NCBI GenBank assembly: GCA_964425485.1
Contig: CAYRML010000027.1
Span: forward strand, 1-18,192
Direction of reading: 5' to 3'
Length of the DNA: 18,192 nt
Source of the DNA: CAYRML01 sp964425485
GTDB taxonomy: Bacteria > Bacillota > Dehalobacteriia > UBA4068
This document shows positions 1-6,834 of this stretch, one piece after another (position 1 is the first letter of the stretch; every line of letters starts with the position of its first letter). The notes below the pieces were generated by a model. That model saw only the letters and a list, made by a program, of their open reading frames with translations, searched no databases and had not been told where the DNA came from. A program made the translations under genes and the position numbers.

Positions 1-1
1 G

Positions 2-502
2 ACCAATGATAATCAGGTCAATAAGATAACCGATATTCTTTTCGCCCGTTATCCCGATGCTGCCGCCATGGCCCGGCTTAGCCAAGAGGAGTTGGAGGAA
101 TATATCCGCACCTGTGGATTATATAAAAACAAGGCCAAAAATATTTTTCAGACAGTGAAAATACTTAATGAGCAATATGATGGCCGGGTACCTAGTGATA
201 AAGCGCAATTGATGAAGTTGCCGGGTGTGGGCCGCAAAACGGCCAATGTTATCCAGAGTGTTGGCTTCGGTTTGCCTGCTTTGGCCGTTGATACCCATGT
301 TTTTCGCGTGGCGCATCGTTTGCGTTTGGCTTTTGGCAAGACCCCTGATGCAGTTGAAAAGGAATTATGTGAGCTTATCCCGCGAGAGAAATGGGCAGAG
401 GCCCATCATTGGCTGATCTGGCATGGACGCAAGCTATGCAAAGCTCAAAATCCTCTGTGTGATCAATGTCCGCTCTTGGGGCTTTGTCCGGAAAAATCAT
501 AA
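2..502 (+). CDS. nth: Endonuclease III, 3' part (5' end outside window)
   Basis: Base-excision-repair DNA glycosylase/AP lyase acting on oxidised pyrimidines. The reading frame is open from base 2, upstream of the internal ATG at 68, and the residues before that ATG (DNQVNKITDILFARYPDA) match the conserved N-terminal half of Nth, so the gene is cut by the window edge and 68 is not its start. Of the visible 166 residues, the helix-hairpin-helix LPGVGRKTANV lies at about 73-83 with the catalytic Lys at about 79, and the catalytic Asp is in AVDTHVFR at about 97. The C-terminal [4Fe-4S] cluster motif C-X6-C-X2-C-X5-C is complete at about 146-162. Length fits the usual 210-220 residues with about 45 missing. 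A strong terminator follows directly. Confidence 0.96.
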   Translation, partial: TNDNQVNKITDILFARYPDAAAMARLSQEELEEYIRTCGLYKNKAKNIFQTVKILNEQYDGRVPSDKAQLMKLPGVGRKTANVIQSVGFGLPALAVDTHVFRVAHRLRLAFGKTPDAVEKELCELIPREKWAEAHHWLIWHGRKLCKAQNPLCDQCPLLGLCPEKS

Positions 503-504
503 AT

Positions 505-546
505 CTATAATAAAAAGGCATCCTTTTGGATGCCTTTTTATTATAG
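505..546. terminator. Bidirectional rho-independent terminator
   Basis: A perfect 19-bp inverted repeat (505-523 / 528-546) with a TTTT loop. The stem is AT-rich outside and GC-rich at the tip (GGCATCC/GGATGCC), so both strands read a hairpin with a T-rich arm. It ends nth on the plus strand and can also stop the leftward CPBP gene, which has no other hairpin after its stop codon. Confidence 0.9.
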
Positions 547-553
547 ATTCTCT

Positions 554-568
554 TAAATTTAGCTACAA
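554..568 (+). repeat. Left copy of a 15-bp inverted repeat flanking the CPBP islet
   Basis: TAAATTTAGCTACAA here is the exact reverse complement of 1562-1576. The pair brackets the AT-rich CPBP islet between the nth terminator and tRNA-Leu. No transposase is present. Confidence 0.5.
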
Positions 569-679
569 ATCTTGTATCCTCATGGGATGACCTTAGAGGG
601 TGCATTTTCACAGGAATCTCTTCTGACACTTTTTGTTGTTGATAAACATTTTGAGAAGATATCCTGGTTTTTATATTTT

Positions 680-1321
680 TTATATCAATACTAAAACTAT
701 GATACTGAATAGGTTGGCTATAAAATGTGATATTGCGCTAATCCACGCGTTGTTAGTTTTATAAAAAATAATTCCATACAAAATACTATTGATGAATACG
801 AAAAAGACATCATATAGTACGATAACCGTATCCCCTTGGTTAAAATGCCCAATGGCAAACAATACTGACGAAATTAACAATATTGGTATAATCGGAAGGG
901 CTTTGTTTAGCTGCTTTTGAAAGAAAGCGCGCCATGCAATTTCTTCCCCTAAGGCAAGAAATGCAAGTTGTAATATCATGATCACAACTTTATCAAAGGA
1001 TACGAAAATTTCTGTTCTCGCAAGCACATGCTCTATATAGTTAGGTAAAAACAGCTTTGAAATTGTGATACTGACAGCATTCATAATAATTGGCAGCGCA
1101 ATCCAAAACCAAATACTTTTATCTTTGAAATTAGCTCTTATAGCTTTAATATCAAGACCACTGTTTTTAACCGGCTGTTTTTCATACGCCTTGCTAATAA
1201 AGAAAAAGACAACTCCAATAACAACTGCAATGCCTGCAATTTTTAACCCGAACAAATTTGAAAATGACAGAATTGTCATTAGTATAAGTGCTATTATAGA
1301 TACTTTCTTTATGTTGTGCAT
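680..1321 (-). CDS. CPBP family intramembrane metalloprotease (CAAX/Abi type)
   Basis: A 213-residue polytopic membrane protein with several hydrophobic segments. It carries the three family motifs: EEIAWR (EExxxR, residues 126-131), FAIGH with His159, and the late His in SAISHF (His199). In this family these residues form an intramembrane glutamate/histidine protease site; known members process prenylated proteins or bacteriocins, or confer bacteriocin self-immunity. No substrate is evident here and no bacteriocin gene is adjacent. The ATG at 1321 is preceded by GAGGT about 7 nt upstream. The gene is visibly more AT-rich than nth and sleB on either side, stands alone, and sits between 15-bp inverted repeats, which suggests horizontal acquisition. 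Confidence 0.88.
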   Translation of the reverse strand: MHNIKKVSIIALILMTILSFSNLFGLKIAGIAVVIGVVFFFISKAYEKQPVKNSGLDIKAIRANFKDKSIWFWIALPIIMNAVSITISKLFLPNYIEHVLARTEIFVSFDKVVIMILQLAFLALGEEIAWRAFFQKQLNKALPIIPILLISSVLFAIGHFNQGDTVIVLYDVFFVFINSILYGIIFYKTNNAWISAISHFIANLFSIIVLVLI

Positions 1322-1356
1322 AGTTATTACCTCATGTCCGATAATTGCCGAGCTAT

Positions 1357-1392
1357 ATTGATTATACTTGGGACTCTCCGAATATAATCAAT
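1357..1392. promoter_or_regulatory. Imperfect palindrome upstream of the CPBP gene
   Basis: A 36-bp dyad with perfect 10-bp outer arms (ATTGATTATA / TATAATCAAT) and partial pairing inside. It lies 36 bp upstream of the CPBP start. TATAAT and TTGATT elements are part of the arms, so the dyad overlaps the likely promoter and could be an operator. The 19-bp gap between those elements is long for a sigma-A promoter, so the promoter itself is uncertain. Confidence 0.4.
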
Positions 1393-1532
1393 TAAAGCCA
1401 TATAACAATAATTAGTAAAAAATAGGGTCTGATAAGCGTGCAGCTTCACAGGCCCATTGATATTATCAATCTATAGACACCAAAATGGTACAAGCGCCCT
1501 GCAAGGGAGCGCCCAGCATGCCTATAAACAAT

Positions 1533-1560
1533 GAAAACCCCTTGAAATCAGGGGGTTTTC
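1533..1560 (-). terminator. Terminator of the tRNA-Leu/tRNA-Cys unit
   Basis: Inverted repeat GAAAACCCC / GGGGTTTTC (1533-1541 / 1552-1560) located 25 bp beyond the 3' end of tRNA-Leu. Read on the minus strand, the GC stem runs into a T-rich stretch. A weaker hairpin (1494-1512) and a small AT palindrome (1456-1470) lie beyond it; the rest of 1393-1530 shows nothing I can name. Confidence 0.65.
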
Positions 1561-1561
1561 G

Positions 1562-1576
1562 TTGTAGCTAAATTTA
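1562..1576 (-). repeat. Right copy of the 15-bp inverted repeat
   Basis: Exact reverse complement of 554-568, lying 9 bp before the 3' end of the leftward tRNA-Leu gene. The match does not extend beyond 15 bp on either side. Confidence 0.5.
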
Positions 1577-1585
1577 GCTTATTTA

Positions 1586-1672
1586 TGGTGCCGGAGACCG
1601 GGGTCGAACCGGTACGGTATTGCTACCGCAGGATTTTAAGTCCTGTGCGTCTGCCAGTTCCGCCACTCCGGC
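1586..1672 (-). tRNA. tRNA-Leu (anticodon UAA)
   Basis: Class II tRNA with 7-bp acceptor stem GCCGGAG/CTCCGGC, long variable arm, T-loop GTTCGACCC and encoded CCA (TGG at 1586-1588 on the plus strand). The anticodon loop CTTAAAA between AGGA and TCCT reads UAA, leucine. Confidence 0.95.
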
Positions 1673-1703
1673 TTAGGGATTTTAAAAGTAGATAAAAAAA
1701 AAC

Positions 1704-1777
1704 TGGAGGCGCCACCCAGATTTGAACTGGGGGTAAAGGATTTGCAGTCCTCTGCCTTACCACTTGGCTATGGCGCC
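1704..1777 (-). tRNA. tRNA-Cys (anticodon GCA)
   Basis: 74-nt tRNA with acceptor GGCGCC paired to GGCGCC, T-arm GTTCAAATC and encoded CCA. The anticodon loop CTGCAAA gives GCA, cysteine. It lies 31 bp upstream of tRNA-Leu on the same strand, and the two are probably cotranscribed. Confidence 0.95.
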
Positions 1778-1788
1778 TCAGCAAAACT

Positions 1789-1817
1789 ATACTACCATAA
1801 TTAAAAACAAATATCAA
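1789..1817 (-). promoter_or_regulatory. Promoter of the tRNA-Cys/tRNA-Leu unit
   Basis: On the minus strand, TTGATA (1817-1812), a 17-bp spacer and TAGTAT (1794-1789), ending 12 bp before the mature 5' end of tRNA-Cys. Both boxes are near the sigma-A consensus. Confidence 0.55.
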
Positions 1818-1919
1818 GATATAAGTTTTGTTTTTTGTAGGTTTATGTGTATAAAGATTTTCCTCCTAAGGAAAGATAATCCTGATTACGTATATTAGGT
1901 ATATAAGGGAGGAATGTAC

Positions 1920-2618
1920 ATGCCTTGGAAAAAGAAAAATAAAAGCCTGCATTCTTGGGTTGGCATATTATTGCTGGTGGCAGTAATTTTTGCCGGCGGT
2001 CTCTTGATTTGGCAGGATAGTCAGTCAGCGGAAGCGCTGACCTTAAAATCAGGCAGCCAGGGACAAGAAGTGAGAGAAGTTCAGCAAAAACTCAAAAACT
2101 GGGGTTATTATAATGGTAGCGTAGATGGAGTTTTTGGTCAAAACACGAAAAAAGCCGTGATTGCCTTTCAAAAGAAAAATGGACTTACAGCTGATGGAAT
2201 TGTCGGCAACAGCACTTTGAAAGCTTTAGGCTTGCAAAAATATGTCAGTGGTGGCAGCAACTATAATAATGATAATGTAACGCTTTTGGCCCGCGCCATC
2301 CATGCCGAGGCCGAAGGGGAACCTTATATCGGCAAAGTCGCGGTGGGGGCGGTGTTGTTGAACAGAATAGGTAGTCCTGATTTTCCCAATACGCTCTCCG
2401 GCGTTGTTTATCAGAGCCTGGCCTTGGAATCAGTTTCTAACGGGCGCTTCAATGACCAGGCAAATACCGACAGCCTGCGGGCAGCCAAAGAAGCGATTGC
2501 CGGTTATGATCCAACTTACGGTTGTTTGTATTTTTGGAATCCGGCCACTGCAACCAGCGCTTGGATTTGGACACGCACTATAGTTGTTCAATACGGCAAA
2601 CATGTTTTTGGCATATAG
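1920..2618 (+). CDS. sleB: Spore cortex-lytic enzyme SleB
   Basis: Lytic transglycosylase that degrades muramic-lactam cortex peptidoglycan during spore germination. An N-terminal hydrophobic segment (about 13-31) serves as signal or anchor. A peptidoglycan-binding domain follows at about 44-105 (GSQGQEVREVQQKL, DGVFGQNTKKAV), then a Hydrolase_2/SleB catalytic domain at about 120-232 with the HAEAEGEP motif, whose Glu near 130 is the expected catalytic acid. The ATG at 1920 is chosen because GGGAGG ends 7 nt before it; the in-frame ATG at 1914 would leave only 1 nt. It is followed 24 bp later by ypeB, its usual partner. A sigma-G promoter is expected from family knowledge, but I see no convincing match. 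Confidence 0.93.
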   Translation: MPWKKKNKSLHSWVGILLLVAVIFAGGLLIWQDSQSAEALTLKSGSQGQEVREVQQKLKNWGYYNGSVDGVFGQNTKKAVIAFQKKNGLTADGIVGNSTLKALGLQKYVSGGSNYNNDNVTLLARAIHAEAEGEPYIGKVAVGAVLLNRIGSPDFPNTLSGVVYQSLALESVSNGRFNDQANTDSLRAAKEAIAGYDPTYGCLYFWNPATATSAWIWTRTIVVQYGKHVFGI

Positions 2619-2642
2619 CGCTGGTGTGAAAGGAGAAGGTCA

Positions 2643-4022
2643 ATGAAAAATAAAACATGGAAAATTTGGACTATAGTGTTGGCGGTAGCCTTTTTTGTGG
2701 CAGCAATGTGGGGTTATAATCAATATTTAGGCCAAAGGCAAGTAGCCGCACTTTTGGAGAATGAATATCAGCGTTCTTTTTACAGCTTGACGGATAGTGT
2801 GGAAAATTTACAGTTTTTGACCGGCAAGCTGCAAATAGCCGGAAAAGAGCAAAGTTTATATCTTTTGGCCCAGATCCAAAGTGAGGCCGACAAGGCTCAG
2901 GCTGATCTTTGTTCCTTGCCTTTGGAAGCCAATTCTTTAAACCGCACCAGCACCTATTTTAATCAGCTGAGTGACTATGCGAAAACTTTGGCTAAGAAAG
3001 TCACAGGCGGCCAAGAATTGTCCGTAGGCGAGAAGGCGCAAATAACCAGCTTCTATCGCGAGCTGAGCGATATATACGATCAACTATCCTCTTTGGAACA
3101 GGCAACCGCATCCGGCAGTGTCAGATTCATCATGGCAGAAAAAACAGGCAATAATAATAGAGCCGTGCAGGTTACAGCTGATAACGTCGAGGCGGAGCCG
3201 GTAACCGCGGCCAATTATTTCAGCAAGCTGGAAGCCAGCCTGGGCTCCATCAAAACTTTAAGTTATGAGGGTGCTTATTCCGCTCATATGGCCAATATCA
3301 AAGCCAAAAATCTGCTGGCCGGCAAATCTATTACCAAGGATGAGGCCAGGAAGATAGCAGAGCAGTTTTTTAAGGCTAAAAATTACAGCGGTTATCAATA
3401 TCAAAATCTGGTAGAGTTATCGGAGGCGGCCATACCCGTATATTATCTGACTTTCAGCAATAAAGATAAAAATGCCAATATCTCTATCAGCAAAGTGGAA
3501 GGCAAAATCATCGGTTTTATGATAGACAAAGAGATGACTTCCGCTGCCATCAAAGTGGAAGAGGCTGTGCAGAAAGCCCAAGATTTTATTAAAAATATGG
3601 ATTATCCGAATATGAAAGCCATTGCCCAGAGCAAAGAGGATGAAAGACTGCTTGTGACTTTGGCCAGGCTGGAAGATGATATTTTATACTATCCCGATAA
3701 AGTCCTGGTGGAAGTGGCCCTGGATGATGGGGCCATCGTGGCCTTCCAAGCCGAGGATTATTGGCTGAACTACGGCAAAAGAGATCTGCCGGAATTGCAG
3801 GTGACAGCCGAGGATGCCCAAGGCAAACTCAATAAAGCTTTTGTCATGAAACAAAATTCTTTGGCTTTAGTCAGCGACGGGGCAGGCGGAGAGCTTTTAT
3901 GCCATGAATTCCTGGGTACTTGTGGTGAGGATGAATATGTGGTTCAAGTTGATTCTCAGGGCGGGCTGGAGCAAAATATTTTCCGCAATGTCAGCGGCGA
4001 CGACGGATTCTATAGCAGATAA
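2643..4022 (+). CDS. ypeB: Germination protein YpeB
   Basis: Partner of SleB, needed in Bacillus for SleB incorporation and stability in the spore. This 459-residue protein starts with a short cytoplasmic end and one hydrophobic segment (about 7-24, signal anchor). A long helical region follows (about 30-155) and then three PepSY-like repeats starting near 229 (ITKDEARKIAEQFF), 300 (IKVEEAVQKAQDFI) and 385 (VTAEDAQGKLNKAF). The start at 2643 has AAGGAGA about 8 nt upstream. Size and layout match the family; it ends at a strong hairpin terminator. sleB and ypeB form a two-gene operon here, which supports an endospore-forming host. Confidence 0.93.
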   Translation: MKNKTWKIWTIVLAVAFFVAAMWGYNQYLGQRQVAALLENEYQRSFYSLTDSVENLQFLTGKLQIAGKEQSLYLLAQIQSEADKAQADLCSLPLEANSLNRTSTYFNQLSDYAKTLAKKVTGGQELSVGEKAQITSFYRELSDIYDQLSSLEQATASGSVRFIMAEKTGNNNRAVQVTADNVEAEPVTAANYFSKLEASLGSIKTLSYEGAYSAHMANIKAKNLLAGKSITKDEARKIAEQFFKAKNYSGYQYQNLVELSEAAIPVYYLTFSNKDKNANISISKVEGKIIGFMIDKEMTSAAIKVEEAVQKAQDFIKNMDYPNMKAIAQSKEDERLLVTLARLEDDILYYPDKVLVEVALDDGAIVAFQAEDYWLNYGKRDLPELQVTAEDAQGKLNKAFVMKQNSLALVSDGAGGELLCHEFLGTCGEDEYVVQVDSQGGLEQNIFRNVSGDDGFYSR

Positions 4023-4050
4023 AAATTATTAGCTAAATTGTATATTATAA

Positions 4051-4084
4051 AAGGAGGCAGGCTGCTTAAACAACCTGCCTCCTT
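4051..4084 (+). terminator. Terminator of sleB-ypeB
   Basis: Perfect 11-bp stem AAGGAGGCAGG / CCTGCCTCCTT (4051-4061 / 4074-4084) with a 12-nt loop, 28 bp after the ypeB stop, followed by a T-rich stretch. Confidence 0.85.
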
Positions 4085-4117
4085 AATTGTTCTATTTGTG
4101 TAAATTTAATGACAATG

Positions 4118-4147
4118 TTGCAATTTAGCCGTTAAATATTATATAAT
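4118..4147 (+). promoter_or_regulatory. Promoter of the cobU-ftcD operon
   Basis: TTGCAA (4118-4123), 18-bp spacer, TATAAT (4142-4147). Transcription would begin about 30 bp before cobU. It lies just after the ypeB terminator, so cobU starts a new unit. Confidence 0.6.
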
Positions 4148-4183
4148 CTTTTAACAACTATCAAAGCGGTGGAGATGTTAACC

Positions 4184-4723
4184 TTGGCTAAAATAATTTT
4201 TATCAGCGGCGGTGCCCGTAGCGGCAAAAGCAGCTTTGCTCAACAATATGCTGCAAGGGTCGATTCCCAGGTTCTTTATATTGCCACGGCTGTGGCTTTT
4301 GATGAAGAGATGGCGGCGCGTATAGCCAAACATAAAGAGGATCGGCCGACCCTCTGGCGCACTGTGGAAGCGCCCATAGGGGTAGATCGGGTGTTGGCCC
4401 GGGCTGCGGAACCTGTTGCTCTATTAGATTGTTTGACAATATTGATCAATAATATTTTATGGCCCTTATGGCAAGAGGATGATGATAATCGGAACTTGTC
4501 ATCCATGGAAAATACTGTTATGGCTGCCGTAGATGGTATTTTAAACACGGATTATCAGGGCATATTGATAATTGTCAGTAATGAGCTGGGTATGGGTTTG
4601 GTGCCGGAAAATTCTTTGGCGCGGTTTTTCCGGGATATGGCCGGCTGGGCCAATCAAAGGATTGCTGCTTGTGCCGATGAGGTATATTTTATGGTTTCCG
4701 GCATACCTATGCGTATAAAATAG
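4184..4723 (+). CDS. cobU: Adenosylcobinamide kinase / adenosylcobinamide-phosphate guanylyltransferase
   Basis: Bifunctional enzyme of the cobalamin nucleotide-loop pathway: it phosphorylates adenosylcobinamide and then transfers GMP from GTP. Visible motifs are the P-loop GGARSGKSS near the N-terminus, RIAKHKEDRP with the GMP-accepting His, DCLTILINN, and VSNELGMGLVPEN. The C-terminal YFMVSGIPMRIK is also typical. Length (179 residues) is normal. The TTG at 4184 is preferred because GGAG (4171-4174) sits 9 nt upstream and the product then begins MAKIIFISGG, like its homologues. In-frame GTG at 4169 and ATG at 4175 are alternatives. No other cobalamin gene is visible; it is followed 10 bp later by ftcD. 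Confidence 0.92.
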   Translation: MAKIIFISGGARSGKSSFAQQYAARVDSQVLYIATAVAFDEEMAARIAKHKEDRPTLWRTVEAPIGVDRVLARAAEPVALLDCLTILINNILWPLWQEDDDNRNLSSMENTVMAAVDGILNTDYQGILIIVSNELGMGLVPENSLARFFRDMAGWANQRIAACADEVYFMVSGIPMRIK

Positions 4724-4733
4724 GAGTGATAAA

Positions 4734-5636
4734 ATGGACAAACTGGTAGAATGTGTTCCTAACTTTAGCGAAGGGCGGGACAAAGCTGTTTTGCGCGGCA
4801 TTACGGAGATGTTATCTTATGTTAAGGGAGCACAGCTTTTGGATTGCAGTGCCGATCCCGATCATAATCGCAGCGTATTTACTGTTTTGGGGGAACCGGA
4901 GGCAGTGTGCGAGGCGGTTTTTAAGGCCACGTCTTTTGCTTTTCGTCATATCGATCTTTCCTGGCATGAGGGCGAGCATCCTTATATTGGTGTTGCGGAT
5001 GTGATTCCTTTTGTCCCTTACAGGAATATGACCATGGCGGAAGCCGTTCAACTGGCTGAGACTTTGGGCCAAAAATTAGCGGATAAGATACATATTCCAG
5101 TTTATCTTTATGAAGAGGCTGCGCGTGATCCTCGACGCAAGAATTTAGCCGATATCCGCCGCGGCGGTTTTGATGGCCTGGAAGAAAAAATGGCTGATCC
5201 GTTCTGGAAGCCGGATTTCGGCCCCTGTGCTCCCCATCCTACTTTTGGTGCGGCCGTTGTTGGTGCGCGCTGGTTTTTGATCGCTTATAATGTGAATCTT
5301 AACTGCAATAATATAAATGTGGCCAAAGAGATAGCAAAAAAAATACGCCAGTCTTCCGGCGGCTTGCCCCATGTGAAAGCCATAGCTATTGATCTGGCAG
5401 GAAAGAATATGGTGCAGGTTTCCTGCAATCTTACCGATTATCGCGTGACGCCCATCCATGTGGTTTTTGAGGCTATTAAAAAAGAAGCGGCGGCTTTGGG
5501 TGTAGAAGTTGTGGCCAGTGAAATCATTGGCCTACCGCCTATGGCCGCCATAGCCCAAACCGCCGGCCATTATCTGGAATTACCCGGTTTTACTGCTGCC
5601 GATATCTTGGAAGACCGGATGTTAAATAGTGAATAA
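4734..5636 (+). CDS. ftcD: Glutamate formimidoyltransferase (monofunctional)
   Basis: Transfers the formimino group of formiminoglutamate to tetrahydrofolate, linking histidine degradation to one-carbon metabolism. The 300-residue protein has both formiminotransferase subdomains: ECVPNFSEGRD at the start, HPYIGVADVIPFVP with His82 at the position of the known catalytic His, then HPTFGAAVVGAR and NVNLNCNNINVAKEIAKKIR. The cyclodeaminase domain of the mammalian fusion is absent, as is usual in bacteria. GGAGTG lies 6 nt before the ATG. No other hut gene is in view; its only operon partner is cobU. Confidence 0.93.
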   Translation: MDKLVECVPNFSEGRDKAVLRGITEMLSYVKGAQLLDCSADPDHNRSVFTVLGEPEAVCEAVFKATSFAFRHIDLSWHEGEHPYIGVADVIPFVPYRNMTMAEAVQLAETLGQKLADKIHIPVYLYEEAARDPRRKNLADIRRGGFDGLEEKMADPFWKPDFGPCAPHPTFGAAVVGARWFLIAYNVNLNCNNINVAKEIAKKIRQSSGGLPHVKAIAIDLAGKNMVQVSCNLTDYRVTPIHVVFEAIKKEAAALGVEVVASEIIGLPPMAAIAQTAGHYLELPGFTAADILEDRMLNSE

Positions 5637-5639
5637 AAC

Positions 5640-5668
5640 TTGCTTTTTTATCAAGGCTAAAGTAAAAT
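5640..5668 (+). promoter_or_regulatory. Likely rubrerythrin promoter
   Basis: TTGCTT (5640-5645), 17-bp spacer, TAAAAT (5663-5668) in the gap between ftcD and the rubrerythrin gene. No clear terminator separates ftcD from this promoter, so readthrough is also possible. I see no PerR-type palindrome. Confidence 0.45.
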
Positions 5669-5708
5669 AATAATCAATAAATGCAATTAATTTAGGAGGC
5701 GATATTTA

Positions 5709-6248
5709 ATGACTGAATTTAAGGGTAGCAAGACTGAAAAGAACCTGTGGGAAGCCTTCGCCGGCGAATCCATGGCCAGAAATAAGTACACATATTATGC
5801 TTCTGTGGCCAAAAAAGAAGGTTATGAACAAATTTCCGCTATTTTCCAAGAAACTGCCGATAATGAAAAAGAACATGCTAAACTGTGGTTCAAGGCTTTA
5901 GACGGCCTGGGTGATACTAAAGCCAATCTGCTTGCCGCAGCCAATGGTGAGCACGAAGAATGGACCGATATGTATAAAAGAATGGCTGAGGAAGCTGAAG
6001 CTGAAGGTTTTAAGGAGTTGGCCCGTAAATTTGCCTTTGTCGGTAATATCGAAAAACATCATGAAGAACGCTATAGAGAGTTGGCCGCTAATCTGGATCA
6101 GGGCAAAGTATTCAATAAGGACAGTTCTGATACCAAGTGGAAATGCCGCAATTGCGGTTATATAATCACCAGTAGTAATGCTCCGGAAAAATGCCCGGCT
6201 TGTGCTCATCCTAAAGCCTATTTTGAATTGGATAATCCCAATTATTAA
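5709..6248 (+). CDS. rbr: Rubrerythrin
   Basis: Cytoplasmic non-haem diiron peroxidase that reduces hydrogen peroxide in anaerobes. The N-terminal four-helix ferritin-like domain (about 1-130) carries the diiron ligands: Glu20 in AFAGE, Glu53-x-x-His56 in NEKEH, Glu94/Glu97, and Glu115-x-x-His118 in IEKHH. The C-terminal rubredoxin-like iron site has Cys146/Cys149 (CRNC) and Cys162/Cys165 (CPAC). Length of 179 residues is standard and the order is the classical one, not the reversed rubrerythrin form. A strong AGGAGG is 10 nt upstream. The gene has its own promoter candidate and a strong terminator. Confidence 0.96.
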   Translation: MTEFKGSKTEKNLWEAFAGESMARNKYTYYASVAKKEGYEQISAIFQETADNEKEHAKLWFKALDGLGDTKANLLAAANGEHEEWTDMYKRMAEEAEAEGFKELARKFAFVGNIEKHHEERYRELAANLDQGKVFNKDSSDTKWKCRNCGYIITSSNAPEKCPACAHPKAYFELDNPNY

Positions 6249-6257
6249 TGCTATTAC

Positions 6258-6296
6258 AGAACGGGAGCCAGAAAAAGTTCGGCTCCCGTTCTTTTT
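6258..6296 (+). terminator. Rubrerythrin terminator
   Basis: Perfect 12-bp stem (6258-6269 / 6281-6292; core GGGAGCC/GGCTCCC), 11-nt loop, then a T-tract. Confidence 0.92.
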
Positions 6297-6316
6297 TGCT
6301 GAGAGGAGGGAAACCT

Positions 6317-6577
6317 ATGGCTGTGGAATATGATGAGCGTAAATATAAGAAGATCGCTGTTTTGGAGAATATAATGGAGGCCGATATTGCCAAGCATATA
6401 TTAAAGGATGCAGCTATCCCCCACTATATACGGGACATGGATGATTCTGCCTATGGCAATGTTTATCAGTCTGTGCATGGCTTTGCCCAGATTTGGGCCC
6501 CGGAAGAATATCGGGAGCGGATAGAGCAATTACTGGCGGAGCTGCGCCAGGCTGCGCCGGTTTATGAAGATGAGTAA
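6317..6577 (+). CDS. DUF2007-type small protein
   Basis: An 86-residue soluble protein. The pattern VLENIMEADIAKHILKDAAIPHYIRD, then a Trp-containing strand and a C-terminal helix (PEEYRERIEQLLAEL), fits the DUF2007 fold, a small ferredoxin-like domain of unproven role sometimes called signal-transducing. The ATG at 6317 has GGAGGG 6 nt upstream; the frame stays open to 6248, but that stretch is the rubrerythrin terminator, so the longer version is rejected. With only 20 bp between terminator and start, expression probably depends on readthrough or a weak unseen promoter. Confidence 0.75.
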   Translation: MAVEYDERKYKKIAVLENIMEADIAKHILKDAAIPHYIRDMDDSAYGNVYQSVHGFAQIWAPEEYRERIEQLLAELRQAAPVYEDE

Positions 6578-6606
6578 AAAATATTAAACCAGAGGACATT
6601 CTGCTC

Positions 6607-6635
6607 TTGACTTATAGTTGATTTTCTTGCATAAT
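6607..6635 (+). promoter_or_regulatory. tRNA-Val promoter
   Basis: TTGACT (6607-6612), 17-bp spacer, CATAAT (6630-6635), ending 17 bp before the tRNA. Confidence 0.65.
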
Positions 6636-6652
6636 ATAAAGGTGTTTGATAT

Positions 6653-6729
6653 GGGGCTATAGCTCAGATGGTTAGAGTGCTTGCTTGACATGCAAGAGGT
6701 CACTGATTCGAGTTCAGTTAGCCCCACCA
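6653..6729 (+). tRNA. tRNA-Val (anticodon GAC), prophage integration target
   Basis: 77-nt tRNA with acceptor GGGGCTA/TAGCCCC, T-arm with GTTCAG-type loop region and encoded CCA (6727-6729). The anticodon loop TTGACAT between CTTGC and GCAAG reads GAC, valine. The prophage integrase gene lies just downstream and reads toward the tRNA, so the 3' part of this gene is very likely the attL core. Confidence 0.94.
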
Positions 6730-6731
6730 AT

Positions 6732-6770
6732 AAAGCCTGCTATCTATATAGATGGCAGGCTTTTGTTTTT
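6732..6770 (+). terminator. Terminator after tRNA-Val
   Basis: Stem AAAGCCTGC/GCAGGCTTT extended by ATC/GAT across one T-G pair (6732-6744 / 6751-6763), loop TATATA, then a T-rich tail. Whether it belongs to host or prophage depends on the exact att core, which cannot be set from one end. Confidence 0.88.
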
Positions 6771-6810
6771 AACGAAAAACTGTGGAAAAGTGCCTAATTT
6801 TGGGCCCGCG

Positions 6811-6828
6811 GGTACATCGTAGGTACAT
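6811..6828. repeat. Tandem GGTACAT repeats, possible integrase arm sites
   Basis: GGTACAT occurs at 6811-6817 and 6822-6828, an 11-bp period, between the tRNA terminator and the integrase stop codon. Short direct repeats beside the core are typical of arm-type integrase binding sites. Confidence 0.35.
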
Positions 6829-6834
6829 AAACCG

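Noticed and set aside
375..629. 84-codon leftward frame over the end of nth
   Set aside because: It runs through the nth coding sequence and the bidirectional terminator, shows no recognisable motif and has no ribosome site.
1065..1361. 98-codon rightward frame opposite the CPBP gene
   Set aside because: Shadow of the membrane protease; hydrophobicity is the complement of its membrane segments.
1623..1817. Leftward 64-codon frame across the tRNA genes
   Set aside because: It lies over two clear tRNA genes and their promoter.
1848..1900. Sigma-G promoter for sleB
   Set aside because: Fragments such as GTATA and TATATTA occur, but not at matching spacing; no call is justified.
6248..6316. 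N-terminal extension of the DUF2007 gene
   Set aside because: These bases are the rubrerythrin terminator, and a proper ribosome site stands before the ATG at 6317.
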